A stretch of 64,000 nt of DNA. Source: Thalassotalea atypica (lineage in GTDB: Bacteria; Pseudomonadota; Gammaproteobacteria; Enterobacterales; Alteromonadaceae). Where the stretch lies: the NCBI RefSeq assembly GCF_030295975.1, contig NZ_AP027364.1, positions 2,666,001 to 2,730,000 on the forward strand. The letters are read 5' to 3'. Below are positions 45,198 through 53,130 of the stretch, piece after piece. Position numbers and translations under genes: made by a program. The notes beneath the pieces were generated by a model that was not told the origin of the DNA, did no database searches, and worked only from the letters and a program-made list of their open reading frames with translations. The first letter of the stretch is position 1; each line of letters opens with the position of its first letter.

Positions 45198-47297
45198 ATG
45201 GCACTAGAAATTACCGAAATAAATGAACAACTTAACTCTTGTGACAGCTCACAAGATAGCAATTTAATTGATGAGTCCGTACAAAGTTTTGACCCTAGCA
45301 CGATGTCTGTTGCCGCCGGCACAGCGCCGCTATCGACAGAAAAAAGCCTAGCGCTTGGCACAGAGCAAGATGGCCGTTCAAACCATTGGGAAGTAAGAAC
45401 CCAAGAGCAAAGTTACGCCCTGCTTAATGATAAAGAAATCGACATTGAAAACCGTTACGGTAAACGCATTGATTTAATTGATATAACAGACCGCCCTATT
45501 GCGAAAACTGAAGCTGGGCGATCAATGTTTATCAATGAAAACCCCGAAGTAGGCTCCAACCCAAACCGTAATAAACAACATGGCTTCTTTTTCACAGCAG
45601 ATAACTGTATTGGCTGTCATGCATGTGAAGCTGCCTGCTCTGAGAAAAACGAAAACCCTGCACATATAGCGTTTCGCTCTGTCGGCTATGTTGAAGGGGG
45701 TTCATACCCTGACTATAAACGCATGAACATTTCAATGGCGTGCAATCATTGTGATGACCCCGTTTGCTTAAAGGGCTGTCCTACTCGCGCCTACACTAAA
45801 CATGCTGAATACGGCGCCGTTTTGCAAGATCCAGAGACGTGTTTTGGCTGCGGCTACTGTACTTGGGTTTGTCCGTACAATGCGCCCCAACTTGATCCGG
45901 TAAAAGGTCGTGTGTCGAAATGTAATATGTGCGTTGACCGATTAGAAGTAGGCTTAAAACCGGCTTGTGTTTCTGCCTGTGTCGGTAACGCTTTAGACTT
46001 TGGCGTTATTGAAAACACGCCAGAAAACCGTGAGCAATGTAAAACACAAATCCCTGGTTTTCCTGATCCAGAAATTACTCACCCCAATATTCGTTTCCAA
46101 CAAACTAAAACCATGCCTACTGAGATGAACCGCACTGACTCAATGCCAGTGAAGTACCACAAAGACAAGCAAGGTAATTACAAGCCTGTGGTTGATCAAA
46201 AAGTAGGTAAAGAAAAACACTGGAACTTTGACAAACTGAACAGCCGTGAAAACCCGCTAGTGCTGTTTACACTATTTGCCCAAGCCGCCTTTGGTACCTT
46301 TTTGATTCCATTTCTAGGTGCTTTGTTAGGGGTTAATGCCTTTGAGCAATTTATTGCTTCAGATATGTTCTTACCTTTAGCCATATTAGCACTGGTAATG
46401 ACAAGTTTTGCCTTACTGATGAGTGTAACTCATTTAGGAAAACCGCTTCGTTTTTACCGTGGTTTTAACAACCTAAAATATTCACCTATGAGCCGTGAAG
46501 GTTTTGGTTTAGCCTTATTTAGCGCCGGTTGTGGACTAACAGCTTTATTTGCTTTGCCGCAAAATCAATGGATAAATGAGCTATCGACGAGCCTGTTAGG
46601 ATTAAACTTATTAACACTAACTGAAGGACTAGCGCTTGAAAGTATCATAACGGGAACAGGCATATTCGCCCTTGTTTCAGGTTTTGGCGGCTTGTACTAC
46701 ATGAACAAATGTTACCAAATCAAAGCGCGTCCGTTTTGGCATCATATACAAACGGCAACGTCTTTCTCTGGTAATAGTTTGTCGCTAGGTGCTTTTATCA
46801 GCGGCGTTGTTGTACTTTCAACATTGGCTGTTCAAGAGCAATCATCTGCCATTTTACTTGAAGCATTGCTTTGTTTCGGCGCTGTATTTGTTTTAGGTTT
46901 GGTTACCGAGGCAATTGGTTTAATTAAACATAACCATGACCTTAACCGAAGTGAAAACGAAGGTGGTGCCGCCCATTACATTCAATGCACAACCTTTGGT
47001 AAAACCTACACCTTAAGAAATGTATTACTTGGATCAAACATTGTGTTTGCTATTACATTAACCACGTGGACAATTAACAGCGCACAGCTGAGCTTAAGCT
47101 TAGCTAGCTTGTGGACGTTGTCTGCATTGTTATATTGTTTCACTGCCGCCATTGGCCGTGCTTTGTTTTACATTTTAGTTATTCCAACAACAATGCCGGG
47201 TGCGTTTTTTTGGAAAAACAAAGGATTTGAGCAACATGCTCGCGATATTGGTCTTGCTGACAACCCTGCAACCGGTGTTGCTCCGTTGTGTCATTAA
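45198..47297 (+). CDS. DmsB-DmsC fusion: four-cluster ferredoxin plus quinol-oxidising membrane anchor
   Basis: A 699-residue fusion. Residues 1-130 are an acidic extension of unknown role. Residues about 135-260 are a DmsB-type ferredoxin with sixteen Cys in four motifs (CIGCHACEAAC, CNHCDDPVCLKGC, CFGCGYCTWVC, CNMC...CVSAC), enough for four [4Fe-4S] clusters. After a linker, residues about 350-690 form a DmsC-like domain of about eight helices (RENPLVLFTLFAQAAFGTFLIP, HLGKPLRFYRGF). It probably draws electrons from quinol and passes them to the cytoplasmic nitrate reductase. The two subunits are usually separate genes. Confidence 0.85.
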   Translation: MALEITEINEQLNSCDSSQDSNLIDESVQSFDPSTMSVAAGTAPLSTEKSLALGTEQDGRSNHWEVRTQEQSYALLNDKEIDIENRYGKRIDLIDITDRPIAKTEAGRSMFINENPEVGSNPNRNKQHGFFFTADNCIGCHACEAACSEKNENPAHIAFRSVGYVEGGSYPDYKRMNISMACNHCDDPVCLKGCPTRAYTKHAEYGAVLQDPETCFGCGYCTWVCPYNAPQLDPVKGRVSKCNMCVDRLEVGLKPACVSACVGNALDFGVIENTPENREQCKTQIPGFPDPEITHPNIRFQQTKTMPTEMNRTDSMPVKYHKDKQGNYKPVVDQKVGKEKHWNFDKLNSRENPLVLFTLFAQAAFGTFLIPFLGALLGVNAFEQFIASDMFLPLAILALVMTSFALLMSVTHLGKPLRFYRGFNNLKYSPMSREGFGLALFSAGCGLTALFALPQNQWINELSTSLLGLNLLTLTEGLALESIITGTGIFALVSGFGGLYYMNKCYQIKARPFWHHIQTATSFSGNSLSLGAFISGVVVLSTLAVQEQSSAILLEALLCFGAVFVLGLVTEAIGLIKHNHDLNRSENEGGAAHYIQCTTFGKTYTLRNVLLGSNIVFAITLTTWTINSAQLSLSLASLWTLSALLYCFTAAIGRALFYILVIPTTMPGAFFWKNKGFEQHARDIGLADNPATGVAPLCH

Positions 47298-47324
47298 CTG
47301 ACACTATTAACGCGACGCCCCTAC

Positions 47325-47350
47325 GAGCACTTGTTCAATAAGTGCTCTTT
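47325..47350 (+). terminator. Hairpin between the DmsB-DmsC fusion and the next gene
   Basis: GAGCACTT, 7-base loop, AAGTGCTC, then TTTAGTT. It is a weak terminator and may only reduce expression of the gene at 47377. Confidence 0.55.
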
Positions 47351-47376
47351 AGTTATTGATTTTATATAGGTTTAAC

Positions 47377-47790
47377 ATGCTTTTAGACGTAGAAAAAAGT
47401 GCAGATAAACTGCTAAACAAAACATGCATCGTTGGACTGAGCTACTTTGATGTTAAAGGTCAGCTATTAAAGCAATCAATGCTCGGTGGGCAAGTGATTG
47501 CTTTAGACAAAGAAAACGGTATTACCATTGAGCTTGCCAATGCAGAAAAAGAAAAAAATAAGACGTCAGTAAAAGCGAAGAAGCCAGCTCAGTTTATTAT
47601 TCCAAGTAATTTACGCTGTTGGTTTGTCGCACCGAAAGGCGAATTCCATACTAGCGAACATCAAGTAAAAATGGTCAATCCGGATTATTTGGTCACGTGG
47701 GACATTCATCAAACCAAAGCGGATAAAGCAGATTTAGAACAGCAATGGTGGCAATGGCGACCTAACACCGTACCGCCGCAAATCGGTTAA
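47377..47790 (+). CDS. Unrecognised 137-residue protein after the nitrate reductase pair
   Basis: A soluble protein starting MLLDVEKSADKLLNKTCIVGLSYFD; ATG 47377 is preferred over an upstream TTG, although its RBS (AGG) is weak. The sequence is beta-rich at first (GQVIALDKENGITIELAN), then ends in a Trp-rich tail (QQWWQWRPNTVPPQIG). No TorD/NarJ-type chaperone signature is visible. Its position suggests a role with the nitrate reductase, but this is only context. It could equally be an unrelated stress or uptake protein. Confidence 0.65.
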   Translation: MLLDVEKSADKLLNKTCIVGLSYFDVKGQLLKQSMLGGQVIALDKENGITIELANAEKEKNKTSVKAKKPAQFIIPSNLRCWFVAPKGEFHTSEHQVKMVNPDYLVTWDIHQTKADKADLEQQWWQWRPNTVPPQIG

Positions 47791-47816
47791 CGCAAATAAA
47801 CACAGATTCACTAACG

Positions 47817-48617
47817 CTATAAATAGTGTGCTTGCATAAACTTTAAGTAGCCTTGTTCATTCACGAATTGCCATCCCTTGTCTTCAAAGTCTTTGCATTC
47901 TATTGCGCTAGGAAAGGTAAAATAAGAATCGCTTTGAGCTTGAGGTGTAAACCCAAGTTTTTTACCTTCATTGAGTATGTTGATGGCGTCCAAAATATCC
48001 TTCGTACCTTGTTTATAAAGTGCTAAAACATGCCATAAATAAGATTTATCACGCTCAACTGACATCGTTGAGATAATAATCACTTTGCCGGTGTCTATTG
48101 TGCCATCTTCAATTGCATGAAGGGTTGTACCGATCATGGGCTCATTATTTTTTAATGCCCAAAACGTCGCCATCACACCTTTGTATTGTGGCAGTATGCC
48201 TGAATGCAGATTGATGACGCCATGTGTCGGAATATTAATAACGTCTTCTTTTAAAATGCCACCAAAGCGAATTGAAATAATAAGATCAGGCGACAAAGCA
48301 TTGAGTGTCGCTACACTTTCTGGTGAATTTATACGATTGACTTCTTTTAGCTCATCGCATAGAAAACAGTTTAAGCCGTCGAACCCTTTAAACGCAATGT
48401 TCCCTTTTGTCGATAACATTAGCGGCGCGAGCAAGTGATTAAATAAGTCCTGCTCAAAGAATTTAAGCGTCTCTAGTTGTTTCGGTAACGCGCTGTTATT
48501 GCCGACTTTTCCCGACAGCCACAAATACACATCATGATTTGCCGAGATTTCAGGCAGTAGCTGATTGAGCGCAAAGTTACTCGCCAAGTCTTTGTTGCAA
48601 AGGAATAGTATTTTCAT
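47817..48617 (-). CDS. Formyltransferase family protein (Fmt-like fold)
   Basis: A 266-residue protein with the formyltransferase catalytic core. Segments are ISIRFGGILKEDVINIPTHGVINLHSGILPQYKGVM, containing the usual Asn-His pair, and the downstream GTTLHAIEDGTIDTGKVI with the conserved Asp. It lacks the Fmt C-terminal tRNA-binding domain, so it is more probably a sugar-nucleotide or amino-group formyltransferase. It is alone on its strand, convergent with the preceding gene. Confidence 0.78.
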   Translation of the reverse strand: MKILFLCNKDLASNFALNQLLPEISANHDVYLWLSGKVGNNSALPKQLETLKFFEQDLFNHLLAPLMLSTKGNIAFKGFDGLNCFLCDELKEVNRINSPESVATLNALSPDLIISIRFGGILKEDVINIPTHGVINLHSGILPQYKGVMATFWALKNNEPMIGTTLHAIEDGTIDTGKVIIISTMSVERDKSYLWHVLALYKQGTKDILDAINILNEGKKLGFTPQAQSDSYFTFPSAIECKDFEDKGWQFVNEQGYLKFMQAHYL

Positions 48618-48808
48618 CTTCTAATTCACATGGATAATAGATAGCATCATCGAGTATGTTCAAGACATTACGTACTCGTCCAATAAACGTCAACAAATAG
48701 AAAATTGCCAGTCATGAATTTTAGCCTAACTCATAACCCTGTTAGTATCGCTAAACATTTGTTAGTATTCGATAAAATATTTGTAGTAGCTTCATTAGTT
48801 TGTGGTCA

Positions 48809-49327
48809 ATGAGAAGAAATAAAGGTTTCACTTTAATTGAATTAATTGTGGTTATCGTTGTTATAGGCATTTTATCTGTCGTCGCATTACCCAAATTTAT
48901 TAATTTATCAAAAGATACAAGAGTAGCTGTATTAACGCAGTTTAGCGTTAGTGTTAAAGCAGCCAACGATTTGATTTTTTTGAAATCAAAAATGCCTAGC
49001 TATGTCACCTTTCCAGTAACCAATCGTCCCGATCTTATTGATATCGATATGGATCGTAATGGCAGTATCGACCTAAATGGTGAAGACTTAAGGTTGATGC
49101 ACTCATATTTGGATAACCACGAAGTATTCAAGCAAGTTGACGTCTCTGACGAATTTAAACTGTCTGGCGGCAAAGTTTTTGAAGAAAAAGGGGTAAATTT
49201 GGTGTTTATCGGCTATGACTTCGATGAAGACAACCAAGTCAGTGACGATAATTGTTACTTCAGATACACACAAGCGCCCTCGGAAGCCGCCGGCCCTGCT
49301 TATGATGTAATAGATACTGGTTGTTAG
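48809..49327 (+). CDS. Type IV pilin-like protein (MSHA/GspG type) with calcium-loop motif
   Basis: A 172-residue prepilin. The short leader MRRNKG precedes the class III cleavage motif FTLIELIVVIVVIGILSVVALPKF with the conserved Glu at +5. The globular domain carries DIDMDRNGSIDLNGEDL, a DxDxNGxI-type calcium-binding loop, and a C-terminal disulfide loop (C154/C172). Start set at ATG 48809 because the TTG at 48800 only lengthens the leader; the RBS is poor. No pilus assembly genes adjoin it, so it may be a minor or orphan pilin. Confidence 0.82.
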   Translation: MRRNKGFTLIELIVVIVVIGILSVVALPKFINLSKDTRVAVLTQFSVSVKAANDLIFLKSKMPSYVTFPVTNRPDLIDIDMDRNGSIDLNGEDLRLMHSYLDNHEVFKQVDVSDEFKLSGGKVFEEKGVNLVFIGYDFDEDNQVSDDNCYFRYTQAPSEAAGPAYDVIDTGC

Positions 49328-49494
49328 CACTTAATCCAAATATTTTATTTAAGATTTTTCATTCGTAATCCCCTCAACGGTTATTTTCTGCTAGAGTTTA
49401 AACTTAAGATTTAGTTTTTTTCGTCCCAATTTTCACCCATCATCCTTTATTTATGCAGGCTTTAAATAGCCTACGATTTATTTGTCCCTCTAAA

Positions 49495-49558
49495 AACTAA
49501 TTAATTAGTTGATTACTTTTTCTTCTGTCGCTATAGTATTTAAAACTAATTAATTAGT
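49495..49558. promoter_or_regulatory. BlaI-type promoter with two palindromic operators
   Basis: AACTAATTAATTAGTT at 49495-49510 and ACTAATTAATTAGT at 49545-49558 are perfect palindromes with the same core, centres 49 bp apart. Between them is a promoter, TTGATT (49509-49514), 17-bp spacer, TATAGT (49532-49537). A BlaI/MecI-type dimer could occlude it from both sides. Confidence 0.85.
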
Positions 49559-49576
49559 AGATGGTAAATTAACGAC

Positions 49577-49957
49577 ATGGCTAGAAACAAATCAACTCAA
49601 TTAACCGATGGCGAACAAAGCATTATGGAAGTGCTGTGGAAAAATGGTGAGGCCTCTGTTAGAGATATAGCAACAGCGCTATCTGAGGAAAAACCAACCG
49701 CTTACACCACGGTACAAACCTTATGTAAAATTCTCGCGGAAAAAGGCTACGCTGATTTTAGAAAAGAAGGTAAGGCCTTTATCTACAGCCCTAAAATTAC
49801 CCAAAAAGACGCTCGGCAAAGTGCTTTAACGTCAATGTTGAATAAATTTTTTGGTGGCTCACCAAAAGTTTTAGCACAACATTTAATGCAAGAAACCGAT
49901 ATTGATTTAGACGACTTAGAAGCATTGCAACGTCAAATTGATCAAGCGGATGACTAA
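49577..49957 (+). CDS. BlaI/MecI family repressor
   Basis: A 126-residue repressor with a winged helix (about 8-78: LTDGEQSIMEVLWKNGEASVRDIATAL, then TAYTTVQTLCKILAEKGY) and a C-terminal dimerisation part (MLNKFFGGSPKVLAQHLMQ). In BlaI proteins the latter holds the Asn-Phe cleavage site used in derepression; NKFF here is comparable. It binds the palindromes just upstream, by position. It is followed after 27 bases by its presumed M56 sensor-protease partner. Confidence 0.9.
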   Translation: MARNKSTQLTDGEQSIMEVLWKNGEASVRDIATALSEEKPTAYTTVQTLCKILAEKGYADFRKEGKAFIYSPKITQKDARQSALTSMLNKFFGGSPKVLAQHLMQETDIDLDDLEALQRQIDQADD

Positions 49958-49984
49958 GTAGCGTCAACTTAAAGGGCAAACACA

Positions 49985-51523
49985 ATGATCATAGAATATA
50001 CATTATTAACAACATTGGCATTTCATCACTTAGTGATTGGTGGCTTGCTTATTATTGCCTTGTTAATTTTAAATAAATTTGCTTTTACAAGTGCGGAAAC
50101 ACGCAGTTGGCTATGGATCACAGCTTTTGTTATTTCTACCCTTGTGCCCTTCTCATTAATATCGCCAGATAGCTCAGGCAATAAAGCATTGATTACAACG
50201 CCAGATAAAAAGGTTGCTGTTGATAGCGAGACAAACAGTATTGCATTAAATAATGTTGAAATTACTCAAGACAGCAGTTGGCATTTACCGAGTGAAATTG
50301 TATTTAACTTTTCTTTCTTGTTAACACTCGCCATTGCCTTATGGTTTGCCGGTAGCCTGTGGCGCTCATTAACGTCATTAAGTACCTTTGCGCGCACACG
50401 CCGATTACTCAACTCAACATTAGAAGAAGTGCCTTCACTGTCCTCGATTGTTGATGTGCCTGTATTCACGTCTCCTCAAGTATCGTCTCCTTTAGTGATT
50501 GGCTTGTTTACACCAAAGATCATAGTGCCTAACAGCATTACAGAGCAGCTTCATCATGATCAGCTTTCTGCCATTGTTTTACATGAGCACGCTCACATCA
50601 ATCGTAAAGATAATTGGTTTGGTTTATTTCAAGAGCTAATCGCCATTTTATTTTGGTGGAGTCCGGTCATGAGAATATTAAATAAACAAATTCACTTTGA
50701 GCGCGAAATAGCCTGTGATCTGCGAGCAGCAAACCAGTTAAACAATAAAAAACAGTACGCACAATCCTTAGTTGATTGCGCAAAATTAATGGTAACAGAG
50801 CAACGGAGTGTACTTGCTATGGGGTTATTCAGTAAGAAAAAAGAACTAAACTATCGTATTGGCGCTGTACTTAAGCATAAAAACAGTAAAGCACCTAAGG
50901 CGATGACTATCGCTGTATTATGCAGTGTTTTGAGTATTTCAACGCTGCACGCAACTCAGCTGTTTTCACCTAAAATTAGCATCAAACACACCGTTGCTGA
51001 TGCAAGACACTACTCGCTCCTTCCTGAAAAAGAAAGTATTCAGTTAATCAATGCCGTAGCTAGAAATGACATTGACACCATCAAAACGATGCAAAGTGAC
51101 GGTGTAGATATCAATATCCCTGTCATTGGTGATGGTACAGCGTTAATGATTGCAGTCAAAAACAATAACCGACATATGGTTGATGCATTAATAAACCTTG
51201 GCGCTGATGTTGATCAATCCTCCAGCGGCGATGGCAATCCGCTGATTGTCGCGGCAATGTCTAATAATATCGAGCTAGCACGTGTGTTATTAGACAACGG
51301 GGCGAACGTTGATGCGATAGTCCCTCGAGATGAAACCGCACTGATCAACGCCAGTTATCGTGGATACTTTCCAATGACTCAGCTACTGGTGGAGTATGGC
51401 GCAGACGTCAATTTGGCAGTGACCACCGGTATGTCTGACGGCTATCAGGTGCGCTCTCCACTTAATCGAGCTGCAACGCAAGAAATCAAAGATTTCCTCG
51501 TTGCTAATGGAGCCGCCAATTAA
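49985..51523 (+). CDS. M56 (BlaR1-type) membrane metalloprotease with C-terminal ankyrin repeats
   Basis: A 512-residue protein. N-terminal helices (about 10-28, 37-55 and 98-118) flank an M56 zinc protease domain with HEHAH (H200-H204) and the downstream FEREIACD glutamate. A fourth helix is near 310-327. Where BlaR1 has a penicillin-binding sensor, this protein has about 170 residues of ankyrin repeats (three clear units, e.g. GTALMIAVKNNNRHMVDALI and ETALINASYRGYFPMTQLLV), predicted to be periplasmic. The protease probably cleaves the BlaI-like repressor. The signal is presumably a protein or peptide, not a beta-lactam. Confidence 0.85.
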   Translation: MIIEYTLLTTLAFHHLVIGGLLIIALLILNKFAFTSAETRSWLWITAFVISTLVPFSLISPDSSGNKALITTPDKKVAVDSETNSIALNNVEITQDSSWHLPSEIVFNFSFLLTLAIALWFAGSLWRSLTSLSTFARTRRLLNSTLEEVPSLSSIVDVPVFTSPQVSSPLVIGLFTPKIIVPNSITEQLHHDQLSAIVLHEHAHINRKDNWFGLFQELIAILFWWSPVMRILNKQIHFEREIACDLRAANQLNNKKQYAQSLVDCAKLMVTEQRSVLAMGLFSKKKELNYRIGAVLKHKNSKAPKAMTIAVLCSVLSISTLHATQLFSPKISIKHTVADARHYSLLPEKESIQLINAVARNDIDTIKTMQSDGVDINIPVIGDGTALMIAVKNNNRHMVDALINLGADVDQSSSGDGNPLIVAAMSNNIELARVLLDNGANVDAIVPRDETALINASYRGYFPMTQLLVEYGADVNLAVTTGMSDGYQVRSPLNRAATQEIKDFLVANGAAN

Positions 51524-51650
51524 TCAGATACCTACCCAAGCAATGGGATCACGTTAGCCAGAAGCGCTAACAAGCTAACTTATTAAACATAAAAAATTTA
51601 CTTCAACCTTAGTTGGAGTAGCCAAACTCAATTTAAATAAAGGGAAAAGC

Positions 51651-51728
51651 ATGACAACATTAATAATTAAATCATCTGTTTTTCAAAGAAATAGAATACT
51701 TTTACAAGGAAGTAACCATGATATTTAA
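51651..51728 (+). CDS. Possible 25-residue leader peptide overlapping the MBOAT start
   Basis: ATG at 51651 follows AAAGGGAAAAGC; the frame runs 25 codons and stops 11 bases inside the MBOAT gene. It could couple translation of the acyltransferase, or be chance in AT-rich DNA. Confidence 0.3.
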   Translation: MTTLIIKSSVFQRNRILLQGSNHDI

Positions 51729-53130
51729 CACACCAATATTTTTTTGGTTCTTTAGTATATTTATCCTCTTTTATGGATTTGCATTTTTAAAACAAACACC
51801 GCGGGTGTATTTGATTCTCGTCGGCAGCCTAGTATTTTACGGTGCTTGGAATTACAGCTTTATCCCGTTATTAGTCGGTAGCGGTATCGCCGATTACTTT
51901 ATTGCTCAAGCGATTTTTAACGCCAAAACTAAGCAAGCGAAAAAACGCTGGTTAATGGCGTCACTGGCAATCAACCTTGGCTTACTAGGTTTATTCAAAT
52001 ATGCGGACTTCGCTTTGCAATCGGTCGCTGATTTACTTGCTGTCTTGGGCTATCAAGCATCAATTCCTACGTTGTCTTGGGTATTGCCTGTTGGTATTTC
52101 GTTCTACACCTTCCAAAGCTTAAGTTACACCATTGACGTGTACCGAGGGGACATGAAACCGCGCAAAGGCTTAGTCGAATTTGTAGCTGCTCTCTCGTTC
52201 TTCCCACAATTGGTTGCTGGCCCGATACTACGTGCTAAACAAATTCTGCCGCAAATGCACGCTATTGCCCTGCCTAAATGGGACGCGATTAAACATGGTT
52301 TCTTACTGATTACCGTTGGTTTAATTAAAAAAACCGGTGCCGACTTACTCGCGATACCTGCCCAAAAAGCATTTGAGGCTAAAGAAGCGATCAGTACTTT
52401 AGAATTATGGACTGGTGTGTTGGCTTTTGCTGGACAAATCTACGGTGATTTCTCTGGTTATACCGATATGGCGATTGGTATTGCTTTGATACTCGGTTTT
52501 AGCATTCCACTTAACTTTAGGGTGCCATACTTTGCAATATCACCTGTTGATTTCTGGCGCCGCTGGCACATTTCGTTATCTTCATGGTTACGCGACTACC
52601 TGTATATTTCATTAGGCGGAAATCGCAATAACAACCGCACACGCAATGTATTTTTAACCATGCTGTTAGGTGGGCTGTGGCACGGTGCTGCCTGGACATT
52701 TATCGCTTGGGGTGCATTTCATGGCGCTATCATTACCGCGACCCACTATTTAGCAAATTTACCCATATTCAGCCGTTTTAATCAATCAAGCGCAAAAGTC
52801 GTAACGTTTGTGAAATGGGCGATCACCTTTTATCTGGTATTGATTGGTTGGGTTTTCTTCAGAGCTACAGATATCGGCTCTGCTTTTGACATTATTTTAA
52901 ACCTCCATTTACTAACCAATACTGTTGCCGCTGGTAGTCATGCAATGACGATATTTGTTATGACGGCGGTTTGGGTATTGCTAGTTCATGTCATGGATTT
53001 TTATGTCATCAAAGGCGCTGACAAACTAGAAAACAAGCCTTGGCTATTCTGGTTACTAATGGCACTAGGACAGGCACTTTGTTTATTTATAGGGGAGCCG
53101 AGCAATGAGTTCATCTACTTCCAATTCTAA
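51718..53130 (+). CDS. MBOAT family O-acyltransferase (AlgI/DltB-like)
   Basis: A 470-residue polytopic membrane enzyme that moves acyl groups across the inner membrane for polysaccharide acylation. Signatures are WVLPVGISFYTFQSLSYTIDVYRG, GFSIPLNFRVPYFAISPVDFWRRWHISLSSWLRDYLYISLGG and the catalytic His in LLGGLWHGAAWTF. AAGGAAG precedes the ATG. It overlaps the next gene by 26 bases. AlgI-like length. No alginate genes are nearby, so the acceptor polymer is unknown. Confidence 0.92.
   Translation: MIFNTPIFFWFFSIFILFYGFAFLKQTPRVYLILVGSLVFYGAWNYSFIPLLVGSGIADYFIAQAIFNAKTKQAKKRWLMASLAINLGLLGLFKYADFALQSVADLLAVLGYQASIPTLSWVLPVGISFYTFQSLSYTIDVYRGDMKPRKGLVEFVAALSFFPQLVAGPILRAKQILPQMHAIALPKWDAIKHGFLLITVGLIKKTGADLLAIPAQKAFEAKEAISTLELWTGVLAFAGQIYGDFSGYTDMAIGIALILGFSIPLNFRVPYFAISPVDFWRRWHISLSSWLRDYLYISLGGNRNNNRTRNVFLTMLLGGLWHGAAWTFIAWGAFHGAIITATHYLANLPIFSRFNQSSAKVVTFVKWAITFYLVLIGWVFFRATDIGSAFDIILNLHLLTNTVAAGSHAMTIFVMTAVWVLLVHVMDFYVIKGADKLENKPWLFWLLMALGQALCLFIGEPSNEFIYFQF

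Noticed and set aside
51590-51625. Hairpin ACTTCAAC / GTTGGAGT as a terminator after the M56 gene
   Set aside because: Short stem with G-T pairs and no T-run; not strong enough to call.
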